Below are positions 48,478-58,729 of a stretch of 64,000 bases of DNA, one piece after another; the stretch's first letter is position 1, and each line of letters begins with the position of its first letter. The stretch is from Leptodontidium sp. MPI-SDFR-AT-0119 (taxonomy: Eukaryota > Ascomycota > Leotiomycetes > Helotiales > Leptodontidiaceae). The stretch is taken from the NCBI GenBank assembly GCA_020726505.1, contig JAHLEZ010000008.1:868001-932000 (forward strand), read 5' to 3'. The position numbers and the translations under genes were made by a program. Under the pieces are notes generated by a model. It was not told the origin of the DNA, made no database searches, and saw only the letters and a list, made by a program, of their open reading frames with translations.

Positions 48478-50601
48478 CTACACAACTGTCACTTCCTTCC
48501 TTTCCCACCCTTCGGCAAGCCCATCTTCTTCCGCGATTTCAACGACCCCGATCCTTTTATATACATGACCAAAATCAGCCACTGGTTCCAAGATCAGCCC
48601 ATAGATGATGTTTTTCCAATCAGTAATTTCTTCGCCCCTTTTGTAATTATGGATTCGAAGATCTGGACATCTGAAGCTTGCAATTTGGGCGCATATTGCT
48701 CCACGGTGGACCATATCTGAGTGGCAACTATCGACATTGTCTGGTCTCACATCGACCGTGCACAAGACTCGACACACGGGTGTAGGCATATAGGCAACCG
48801 CTCTATCTGCATGAAGATATCGGGCCGCAATTCGCATGCTGTGGAAGTGATCACCATGCCCATTGTACACCGGCAAAGATGGTTCTTTCCAGTCACCGAA
48901 AGAATGTACATTACATTCCATTTTCAAACTGCCCGAAGATATATGACCAAATTCGTTCTCGCCCGCGATCTTAACGTCGACGTCCAGAATGGTGGCTCGA
49001 TATCCTGGGGTATATCTATCGAGAGCGAGCCGGCGATCCCATGCAGGCAGTCCGGCAGAAGCCCAGCTCCACGACGGGCAATCAATGTCTATACTCTTCC
49101 TCAAATACTGGGACGGCTGCCAGAGTAGGCCTCTGTGGATGTCCTCTAGCCAAAGGCCTGCTTTGTAGTGGTAGCCGGATCTATGCCCAACTTCCTCCGC
49201 AACACCTGCCAGTGCTGAAAATACATCACTCTGTATAGTTATCCCACGAACTTGATAGGACCCATAGAGCATATTATACCACCAAGGAATTGGGTCCTCG
49301 GGGATTTGTCGCCACTCAAGATCGGGATGAGGGTCCATCTTCCGTGGGGTCATATGGTGCAGCGTTCTTCCACTGCCTTGAAGAAAGCTTGTACCGTCAT
49401 CCGATTCAGGATACCTCTCCGTGCGTAAGGCTGTACGGCACTCCCAGTATAGCTGCGTAGATGCAAAATCTATGCGGCGAAGCGACAAAATGCTCTCTTG
49501 CAGCACCCAAGCTCGACGATGCAAAGGCTCCTGTGGTAAGAGAACAAATGGCCCATTACCACCCATAGGAAGTCTGACGCCCACTTCGCCTTGAATGCCT
49601 TTAGCATTGCTTCGACAGGTCAAATTTGTAAGAGAAGCCGAGAGTTTCCTTTGTCGATCGCCGCTCTTGAAGATGCCTTCCTTCGGGCTGTGCGCAGCTG
49701 ATGCAGAGAGGTTGATGGCAGCATGAGCATACACCCGGAACATCTGAGATGACTCTGACGTCCAATCTTCGTGAATATTCTGAATGATACAGAGCGAGTC
49801 GATCCAGATATATTAATAACCTAGCAGTCTGGTAAGGAGGATCGCATCTCGGAAAGTCTCAGGGAGAGAATCCATAGTTATTGAGGATTTATGAATGTCC
49901 AAAGTACGTGAAGTTGTCTGCAGCGGTGTCCCTCCGCCCCAGCAGTGGCTTAGAGTAAGCCATTCCCCTCTTGCTCCGTTTGACTCGAAAAGGAATGGAT
50001 CCTCAGACTCGGAGCCCACGTCGATGACTCTCGTGGGAAGGATATGGTCGGCTGTCCACGAACACAAGGGATGTTCTTCTTTACATTTCTTGATCCAAGT
50101 TTGAAGAAGATCGAGACATTTGTCAGACTGTGAAGATAGCTCCACGGCTCTGGCTGTGAATATGACCTCCAAAGGATCATCTGAACATGTTAACATTGGT
50201 ACCTTGAAACTTGAACACTTCCCATACATACCAGCTTTTGGATAAAGTTCAAACCAAACATTGGCAACATCTCGGTACGGATGATGGAATAAAGCCTTTT
50301 GTTGTAGAATGAAAAGGGAGTTGATTCCATGCTGTCTCAGGGTAAGCTGTGTATCCGGCCAGCTCATATGCTCATCGAAATTCCTTGATAGTGAGTCTCT
50401 ACTGTCGGAGGGTCGCATCATATCCTGACAATGTACAAATGCGTTGCACAGCTTGCATCTACTCTCTGCCGATTGACAAAGCAATGTCCAGCTTCGGTGA
50501 TGTTTGATGGGCTCGTCATATCCAAGGAGAAGATCAAGATCCTGGATTTGCATACATGTATCGCACAGATCCCTCTTTTCGATCTCTGCCGTGGTTGACA
50601 T
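48478..50601 (-). pseudogene. HET-domain gene with one nonsense codon (HET locus 4)
   Basis: Tandem paralogue of HET locus 3, same layout: exon 1 50601-50232, a 51-base intron (GTATGT...GTTCAG) and exon 2 50180-48478, 690 sense codons if intact. It starts MSTTAEIEKRDLCDTCMQIQ and includes EWLTLSHCWGG, then DAILLTRLLGY followed by TAA (49815-49813) and YIWIDSLCIIQNIHEDWTSE in the same frame. The neighbour has Gln at this position (LGFQYIWIDSLC), so a CAA-to-TAA change would account for the stop. Everything else (PLHRRAWVLQESILSLRRID, GLWLEDIHRGLLWQP, RIGVVEIAEEDGLAEGW) remains open and well preserved. The loss is probably recent, or the stop is a sequence error; the truncated product would end within the HET core. 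Confidence 0.88.
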
Positions 50602-51633
50602 TGTCGTGGCGTTCGTTACTGTGGATTTTCTCTGGAAACAGATTGATTGGGAAGTTGCTGCACAAGATAGAAAGATGATGAGTATTCCCACGTTGGTAGC
50701 AGGAAGTCTGTCCGGCGGTGCAGTGTGGAACGATCAGCCGAAGAGCCGAGTGTGTGGTTTTTAGGGTCGCCTTTGGGGGGGGGGGGGGGGGGCTAAAACA
50801 AGCTAACCATTAACGCGCGCATAAAGCAGGCATCCGAATCGTTACCCATTTATTTCCCCACTTAAATATCGCCAGACATGTGTTCTGATTTTACTCCAGG
50901 AGAATTCCACACAATATCGTGAGGCGGAACAAGATTGTTATCCAATGCCATGTGATCCAACGCAGCTAAAGTCACATGTTTGTAGACAAATCCGTATTGA
51001 AGCTTGAGATCTAGGCGTATCATCGAATTAAACGGACCCTGTCAGATAATTAGCGCTCTCCAAGGATTGCCAATTTGAGCCGAAAACCCTCTGTGAGATC
51101 TGAGACCAAACATCTGCTAATATTGCACATGATAAGATCTAAGCGAGGTCAACAACAACAACACTTACCAGCCATGCAATACTCACAGGACCATCACAAC
51201 CGCGAATACCGGCGAGCGTAGCTAGCCTCTGTAACCAAATACTCTCACATTCTTGAAACCCTTCGGTGACCTTTTCCTGCCTCAAAACCCCCTTACTCCG
51301 ATTGGCCACCCTCGCCGCCCCCGTAAGTCTCACCGCATCCTTGGCACAGCCCCCGATTCTCGTTCTCGTCCCCAACAGTTGGCAGCCAGCTTACCGACCC
51401 GCCATCCCTCAAACAGCTTCATGTACATTCCAACGTTTCTTCGCCTCATTTTTGTGTTTCGATAAGGTCTTTGTTGCATGTCGCAGTTTCGACGCACGTG
51501 GAACCACGTGTTGGGATGTTCGGTTGTTTGCCCGGGACATAAAGTGTCTATTTGTAAAGTTCCCGTGTGGATTATGGAGACGATGTATTTGAAATCTCTA
51601 AATATTTTCTCCATGGACACCATGAATATGTTC
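50602..51633. other. Intergenic region with poly-G run
   Basis: Promoter of HET locus 4 and 3' flank of the FMO gene. Holds an 18-base G run (50775-50792). No gene supported. Confidence 0.5.
50775..50792 (+). repeat. Poly-G run of 18
   Basis: Uninterrupted run of 18 G on the + strand, 170-190 bases upstream of the HET locus 4 ATG. Confidence 0.95.
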
Positions 51634-53402
51634 CTAAATAAACGCAAGCAGGTCCTTCTTCTTCCTTTCAACCAAGACCCATTCCGCCACATCTTCGTCT
51701 TTGCCGTCTCCTAAGACCCGACTCAATCCCTCAGAACTATTTACTCTGTCTTTGCCCGGCTCAGGATACTTTCTCAAATGCTCAATGGCCCACCTAACTT
51801 CCTCTCCCAAGACAGGCGGGACTCTCCCCTCGCCAGTCAACAAACTCAACCCGGCAATCTCATACAGCTCTCCAAGCCAGCCGAGCGTCTCTCCAGTTTC
51901 CCACTCAATGTCGTGAAACTTCCTCCTTTCCCGTTTGACTCGCTCTTCTCTGTCTCTCTCCCACTGCTCTTGCACTTCTAAACCAGGCAACCCTTTTGCC
52001 TCCCTTCCCGAGAACAATCTCGCCAAAGCAATGGCTTGATACTCGAAACTCCTGAATGTAAGTACCCGCGGCACACCCACGATGCCCAAAGTCTTGAAGT
52101 CATGGAAGAAGGTATGGATGTATGATTTCACAAGCTTATTCTTTCCGTAGTCCCAGATTTCACGACCATTGTTCTTGACGTTCCAAAATGGGAATGAGGC
52201 TTTGTATCCAGTACAGTAGATGATCGTGTCGATATCATCTAAAAATGTACCGTCCTCGAATATTACTCGTCCAGAAGGTAGAAACTCTTCGATGATTGGC
52301 TTCCATTCAATCCCAGGAGGTGGTTCGTCGCCGTCCCATCGTGATGCTGAGCGGCGAGATTGATAGACGGGAAGGCTTGCTTCTAAAACTAGGTCGTTGG
52401 TGAGATCGTGACCAGAGGCCGAGTTCCCTATGGTAAGAACTCTTTTATCCTTGTAAAGCAGAGGCGTTCGATATATCTTCGAGTGAACAACTCGCCCTGG
52501 AAAAAGCTCCAAGTATTCAGCGAGGCCTTTGACTTCGGGAATCTAACAGAATCGCGGATCAGTCGACCTTCAAATGAATCAAGCTGAGCTAAGTAATCAT
52601 TGTCTTACGAATGGAACGCCGTAATGGCCATTTGCCAACACCACAGCATCAAACTCGTCTTGCCACCAAACATCAACACCACGAACGGAATCATGCTTTC
52701 GAAAAGTTAACTTCCATCTTTCTTTCCCCTTCTCTGATGTTTTGATGGTGGATAAATCTTCCACTGTAGTGTTTAAACTAAGCAAAGAATCTGTTTCGTG
52801 GTGAGCGAAATAAGATTCAACATATTGCTTTGGTATGTTGTGGGGAACGAATGGACCATAAGCGAATGGGAGATCCGAGAAAGACATCGCAATCGAGGGG
52901 ACATTTGTACTACTAAATATAAGTCTACTTCTTGAAACCATAATTGGAGATTTGCTGACGTGAGTGATCGGTATATTGGTGTCTGATGCCATCGCTCCTG
53001 TCTGTTTGGAGATGTGATTCTCGGGAGCTCATTCGGTATGCTCAGCGGAGGGTCTACATCTGGCGGCAACCCTCCTGGCTGAAGAGGTAGAGATGAAGGA
53101 GGTGATTCATCATAAATCCTACAAGTGGTTAGATGATTCCCACGCAATCTTTTTCACAGGGGAACTCGGTACCAAGTTCCACCAGCACTTTCCCTTCTTT
53201 CAAACACTTGGATCCGATCAAAATATTTCTCTGCTGCAAAAGCGGCGGCAGTTATGGCACCTTCATTAAATGATCAGCAGGTGTTCATAAATGGGGGTAG
53301 AGTGAGTTGATGTCCTGTGAAGAGAGAACGTGGAGGCTAACCCGCTGCTCCAGCGCCAATGATAGCCACTGACTTGATGCGATTTTCGTCACCCATGATC
53401 AT
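51634..53402 (-). CDS. FMO-type flavin monooxygenase
   Basis: Five exons: 53402-53342, 53260-53173, 53118-52960, 52912-52609 and 52542-51634; 506 residues. FAD site: VAIIGAGAAGA (about 13-23), followed by EKYFDRIQVFERRESAGGTW. FMO signature: FPGRVVHSKIYR (about 213-224). NADPH site: VLTIGNSASGHD (about 233-244). Later IIYCTGYKASFPFW gives the ATGY-like CTGY motif. These mark a class B NADPH/O2 monooxygenase acting on N or S centres or on ketones. No signal peptide. The first intron has a weaker acceptor (ATGAAG) but is required for the dinucleotide fold. Substrate unknown; nearby FAD oxidase and lost regulator and transporter genes hint at metabolism, without proof. Confidence 0.9.
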
Positions 53403-53930
53403 CTATAAGCCAAGGTAATACGATATTGAAAGATATTTAAATGATGTACAGATTTCTGAAGTAGTCTGCCCAAGATATGACTTGAAAGTATAAAGTTGGG
53501 GTGGTCAGATTCGCAATTCTCACGTGGCATGCCGCAATAAGGGGATCACGTGTATTACCCTTCACCATTAGTACATATATCTGGCCGGAATATCCTCATT
53601 TGCGAGGGACACGAGAGGGTGTATCAAGTTATTACTGCATGTTTATCAAAACCTTATCATTTTTCCAGTTCATTAATCAATTCACGAAAAACACAAGAAG
53701 AATGATCCAGTAATTGACGTGCTATCTAATGAGCGTGGTCCTCGAGACCCAGGCCACGAATTAGTTAAAACAATGAGAAGTAAAGTTCCGATGAAATTTT
53801 CAAGCTATCTGGTGAGATTGATGACATATCTCTTCTCCCGTTCTACCGTCTCCCCATTGAAGACAACCTCGAGATTGCCTGAATTATCACTGTCCTCCTT
53901 TGTCTGTTTCGAAAAGAAGCCCGTTTCCTT
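53403..53930. other. Intergenic region
   Basis: Between the FMO start and the 3' end of the RTA1 remnant. No gene seen. Confidence 0.45.
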
Positions 53931-54618
53931 CTAGACCGAACCAAAAATAAGACCCGAGTGTGAGAGGACTAAGAACAGAGCAGCAAGGCCAATCATCGCC
54001 CCCTCAAGAACCATGCACAAGGCCACGGCAGCGGCAGGGTCATCAGGAAGAGTGAAGCCTTTGGAAAGCTCTTGAATTTAATAAGCAGATGTAATCAGAA
54101 TGAGAATTGCCGCAGCGAAATACTCTACGATACGATAATCAGCCCGTGCTACCGTTAGAACATACAACTTGGAGCCTTACCAATTATCAAGGCCTTGAAA
54201 GAACATTTCTCCCTGATTGGGATATAACGCGCGCTCCAACGACCACGTCTCTTGAGCAAACGAAAAGCGAGATCGATGGACAGAACGATAAAGATGCTCA
54301 AGCTAGCAACTTGCATCCCCAGCCGGCTTTCGGAACCGTAATTGCTTTATCTAAGGTTGAGGAGGCGATATTATCTGCTTGGCTCCATGCTGCACCTCCA
54401 GCCTGTAAGATCAATCATAGGGCATCTGTAGTGACAAATATGATGGTGAAGGCTTGGAAAGGTATGAGAGAAACATGAGTTCCAAAAATGATGCCGATTC
54501 GACCGAAGCAGAGATAAATTGTGTAGCAGAGAAAGGCGGGTGCGATTGTGACTGTGATGTATCTAATCTCTGTCAGTCTAACCCCTCTGCTCACTACTAC
54601 TGGAAGACCTTTGGCCAA
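53931..54618 (-). pseudogene. RTA1-family membrane protein, degraded
   Basis: RTA1-like proteins are seven-helix fungal membrane proteins linked to lipid translocation and drug tolerance. Reading the minus strand, one frame gives TVTIAPAFLCYTIYLCFGRI, GIIFGTHVSLIPFQAFTIIF and VTTDA, then an in-frame TGA, then LILQAGGAA. A second frame near 54290-54350 gives GMQVASLSIFIVLSIDLAFR and LLKRRGRW. A third near 54050-53931 gives FTLPDDPAAAVALCMVLEGA, MIGLAALFLVLSHSGLIFG and stop. All three follow the RTA1 order. Stops and frame changes between them show the gene is dead. The N-terminal helices upstream of 54618 are not recognisable. Confidence 0.72.
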
Positions 54619-54917
54619 GGGTCATAATCAAAGGCATGCGCTTCCAATGCAGGAGGCGATGAGCAAGAGCATGAAAACAAACTAGACCTTTCATGGTGAG
54701 TTAAGCGAGATGTGATTTGGCCGCTTTGTCAGCGGCTTCCTCGTTTCCTCCCTCCATCTTGCACGTCCTATACATGGCAGGCTTCCCAGCTTACTTCTGT
54801 AAGTCACGCTCATTGAGAAGTAGCAAACAGTTTGACCTCGGTCTTTTTCGTCTGCCGAAGCTGCCACATCGGTCACCTTAATTTGGTTTCCTCCCTCTTG
54901 GACAGAATCATGGGTAA

Positions 54918-56881
54918 GAAGAGGGGAGAAAGAAGGCTTGCGACACATGTCATGCGAAGAAAATCCATTGCGATGGGCATCTACCGAGTTGCGACTAGTG
55001 TAAGCATCAAGGAGTTACTTGTACTTACGATCGCGGTATAAACAAGGGTTCTGCTAAGATATCGAAGGTCAAACGGTAAGCCTGAAACAGCCTGGAGATG
55101 TCCATCATTTGTGAGAACCTATTAAGCACACTTATACAATCCATCGCGACCTCTGGACTCAATGTTGCAAGTGCTGACTCTCACACGTTCACAGCCACCC
55201 CGAAGCCAGGTACGGTTGACACCGAAGCAAGAGTCTCATTGGTAAGTTACAATTGGCCGCTCCAACATCCCAAACAACCCCTGATATCTCTGCTCCGTAG
55301 CAACCATGCTCTTCCCATATTCTGGCTCCAGTTGAAACCTAAGACTGGTTCAGAAATAGCGGCTGTTTCTTTGCTCCGGACAGCCTTAATTGGATTCGGA
55401 CTAGAACTGGGCAGAATGTCATCTTGGACTTGCTGTCGCTGGCAACAGTTCCTCGACCATGGCAGAGGCAGCAGGATATCCTTTGTGCAACAATATTTTT
55501 TTTTTTTTTTGAAACCAAGATTGATATCCGTTTACAATCGTGGAGAGCAACGGAAGGATACCTGCAGGTCTTTCGACCGATGCCATTCCGGCTAGTCTTC
55601 CCGATTATAAACACTGTATTGTTCAAAACAACCATCGACGAAGCGTGCCATCCAATACTGCCATCCCTAGGAGCTCAAGCTTGTGCTCTAGCTTTCTATC
55701 AATCATGTCACATATGCAGTGGGTCCCTAATTCTTCTGTGGTAGTCGACGGCAGGGCATGCGCGCAGCAGGCAGAGCTATTGATGGGATTGGTTGTGGCA
55801 GAGACAAATCTTGTTGAGCTTCAGTACCACGTCATGCAATGCATGCATCAGATATTCCCAGGTAACCTTCAAACAGCAGTTATGTGCCACACCTTTGCAT
55901 ATCGTATTTTATTCGTCCTTAGCGGCCGACATCCTTCAAGGCCAAAACCTATACCAAGCGACGAACAAGCGCGGAAGCTATTCTGGCTTGCTTCCAGGTT
56001 CGATAAAGTCCTTGCTCTTTGCACAGGACAACCAGCATGTATCGAAGACAAGAATTGCGATCTCACTCTGCCGCAAGGCTACGTCGCGATGCTGTACAGC
56101 GATACAGATTTCGACAGCGGGGTAGTCACAACATTATGTCTATACCCTGGTGACTTGCAAGTAGCTATCCTCAGTCGTGAGGTTGCAAACTTCTGCACAG
56201 CAGTCATGTGCAGAAAGTTTCCGACGCAGAAGTCTTGAGCAAAGTACGCGATCTGGACGCCGAGTTGGAGAATTGGCGAATGTCAATACCGCCAAAATGC
56301 CGACCAACATTGGCGTACAGAAACTACGGACACGGATTTGATGCTGCGATGGACTCCAGCCAGAACATGCATATCATTACGGTCCATCTAGAGCATCATC
56401 ACTTGATGGCTACTATACATCGAATGGCCAGTCGATCATTTCCTTGGAACGTTGTGGGGGATGTTCGGGCTGGGAGTTCCGGAGTGGAAATCATTTCGAG
56501 CCAGGCGTTGTGTGTTGAGACCAGTCGAGCGAGTTTGGCGCATCTCAGAGTGGCTGCTCATGCTTTGATGAGTCCTACTTTCTGGTAAGCACTGCTCCTC
56601 ATTTCGGTCGTATTTTCTTAGGCTGCATGATCTCGGGCTGTGTTTTGACAAGACTGAGTAAGCTAACATTTGCATATCACTCTAACAGGATCATCGTGTT
56701 CTATCCGTTGAATGCAATACTCACAATATTCGGGGACGCACTGCTTGATCCACTGCAAGCAGAGGTCGAACAGGATATAAAGCTACTTGAATATACCGCA
56801 GGTTTCATCAAGTGGATTCGAAGTGACGGATACATTCCTACTGACTATCTTGATATCTCGAGAATGGACTCTTTCGTTTAG
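54918..56881 (+). pseudogene. Zn2Cys6 transcription factor gene, disrupted
   Basis: A complete zinc cluster is readable at 54936-55022: ACDTCHAKKIHCDGHLPSC, a TAG in place of a residue, then CKHQGVTC. The spacing is C-x2-C-x6-C-x6-C-x2-C-x6-C with TAG (54996-54998) as one of the two residues between Cys4 and Cys5, a position often Trp in the family (TGG-to-TAG). Downstream, the fungal-specific middle homology region is visible: VFRPMPFRLVFPIINTVLFK (55565-55630), a frame change at the T run 55693-55695, LSIMSHMQW, LFWLASRFDKVLALCTGQPA, then another frame change near 56205-56215, VRDLDAELENWRMSIPPKCR and HHHLMATIHRMASRS. A genuine intron at 56585-56688 (GTAAGC...TAACAG) joins FW to IIVFYPLNAILTIFGDALLD; the stop is at 56879. 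Nonsense plus at least two frameshifts indicate a pseudogene. Confidence 0.82.
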
Positions 56882-57289
56882 GAGGTCATTAGATTGGGGA
56901 GGTGTGCAATTACTGCTGCGGCGAGAGAAGATGGTGGGTTAAAAGTGGGTAAAGGGAGTCTTGACTTGGGAGAAATAGAAACAGGCTTGAAGGATCCTAC
57001 AAGTGTGATTTCCATATATGTACTACCGAAGAGCATCACAATCGAGTGCAATGATTTGAAGAACTGACGGGTAGCTATTGTTGCAATATAATGGCGGGGC
57101 ATCGAATATTTCTGCAGAAGTTTCAGAAAGTTCGAGCTGCAATGGACACATAGACTCCTTGCTTTAACCGAGTCCCAGACAAAGAATGTTGGATATTCCG
57201 TGTCTCTCAGCTGACGCCGATTTCACATCTACTATCGCATTTACAACTTTTATTCGATATGTCTCCTCTTTGCAACCAACCATATATGA
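56882..57289. other. Convergent intergenic gap
   Basis: Between the Zn2Cys6 remnant and the secreted Leu-rich gene. No gene. Confidence 0.5.
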
Positions 57290-58729
57290 TCACATAACAC
57301 CATACTCCACCTCCTCAAAATCGGGTTCCTCGGGCCATACTTCAAAAGTCCACTCATCCATTCTCCCCGTCCATGGCCATACCAACGTCACAGTCCCATT
57401 CTCTGCCCTCGTAATATTCGGTGCTAACTCTCTGATTTCAAACCTTTTCAGGTGCCGCATACTCCTCATCACCATATCCCCAGCCTTCTCTGTTGTTTCC
57501 GCACTTTCCTCCGCAACGACCCGCCCGTATTCTCTCCCGCCTTTACCTTCATAAGCGTTTCCGCACCAGGCTCCGCCGTCGAATCCTAGAGCTAGCCGGG
57601 AGGAGTAAGGTAGGTCGATCTGAGTTAGATTGTTAAGTTGAGCGAGGATCTTAAGGATATCCTAGTAAGGAAGTGTTAGATTGGTGTAGTTTGGGGGGAC
57701 AAGCCGAGAGATGTGGAACATACTTTGAACTTGTCATTGTCTTCTGTGATGTAGCTACTTCCAACAGAGCCACGAATTCCGAGGTTTTCGATCTGGGGCA
57801 TGGCTTTCACGGCTTCTACAATGATTCGTCAGTACCACCTCATAGTTTTGTTCAGTATAAAATATGAACATACCAGTAGCAAGCGCAGGAGACCACCCTG
57901 CAAAAGATCCATCCATGGCAAAACGCTTCAACTTCGTCGCCGAAGCAGCAGATTGAATGAACAAGACTCTCCAGTCCGTTTCATCTGAATATCCACCAGA
58001 TTCATACCAACCACCTCCACTCTCAAGCCTCTCCAGATTCGGGCACATGCCCACAAGATAGTGACTTGAGGGGCCCAGTTCCAGACTCGTCACAGAAAGT
58101 AATGAAAAATTCCTCGCCATGAACGGCTCCTCGAAGAAATGGGCCTCTTCTCTTCCCATGGCCCACGTCAAACTCTCAAGTCGAGTCATCGATTCCAGGA
58201 TATCTCCGAAAAGAGCCGGTAGTTTTGATGGTGGGTGACTTGGTTCAAGGATTTTGGGCCAGAAGTCGGCGTTGGCTCCGCGATAGACGTAGATGCCGAG
58301 GTGTAGATTTTTGACTTGGGCGAGTGCAAGCGGACATCGGTTTATCTCTGTGAGTCGCTCGAGAGCATTGGGCCAGCCCGGGCGGAAGACATCTGCGCAA
58401 TGATTGTCGATTGTGAGGTTCTCATATAGGTCAGGTGGAATCTCAAGATCTGCTTCTATCCCCTCGATTTCATTTCCATGGGAGTCTGAGTTTCGGTTGA
58501 AGCAGAGGAATACCTCTGCATTTAGAAGACTTTCGAGTTTGCGCTGATTGGCGAGAATCCAGGGATGTTGTGTATCGATAATGAATTGAGGGATTGTAGA
58601 CTTTCGATATGGGTTTTCGATGAGGTTCATGATGGGTTGCTGGAAACTTGCTAGCCATGTCTGGAGGGATGACAAACCAGGGAAGGCCATCGCGGTGGCG
58701 AAGAGTGATAACAAAATTGCGATTTTCAT
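57290..58729 (-). CDS. Secreted leucine-rich hypothetical protein
   Basis: Exons 58729-57874, 57815-57724 and 57661-57290, introns of 58 and 62 bases (both GTATGTTC donors; GTAG/CTAG acceptors), 439 residues. MKIAILLSLFATAMAF is a signal peptide. The body resembles the LRR-like parts of fungal F-box proteins but without an F-box: LERLTEINRCPLALAQVKNL, MTRLESLTWAMGREEAHFFE, LSVTSLELGPSSHYLVGMCP, NLERLESGGGW, TKLKRFAMDGSF, MPQIENLGIRG and LAQLNNLTQIDLPYSSRLAL. The C-terminus (LVWPWTGRMDEWTFEVWPEE) is acidic and aromatic. Such secreted relatives are usually uncharacterised; a role outside the cell is inferred only from the leader. The first ATG is used. Confidence 0.75.
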
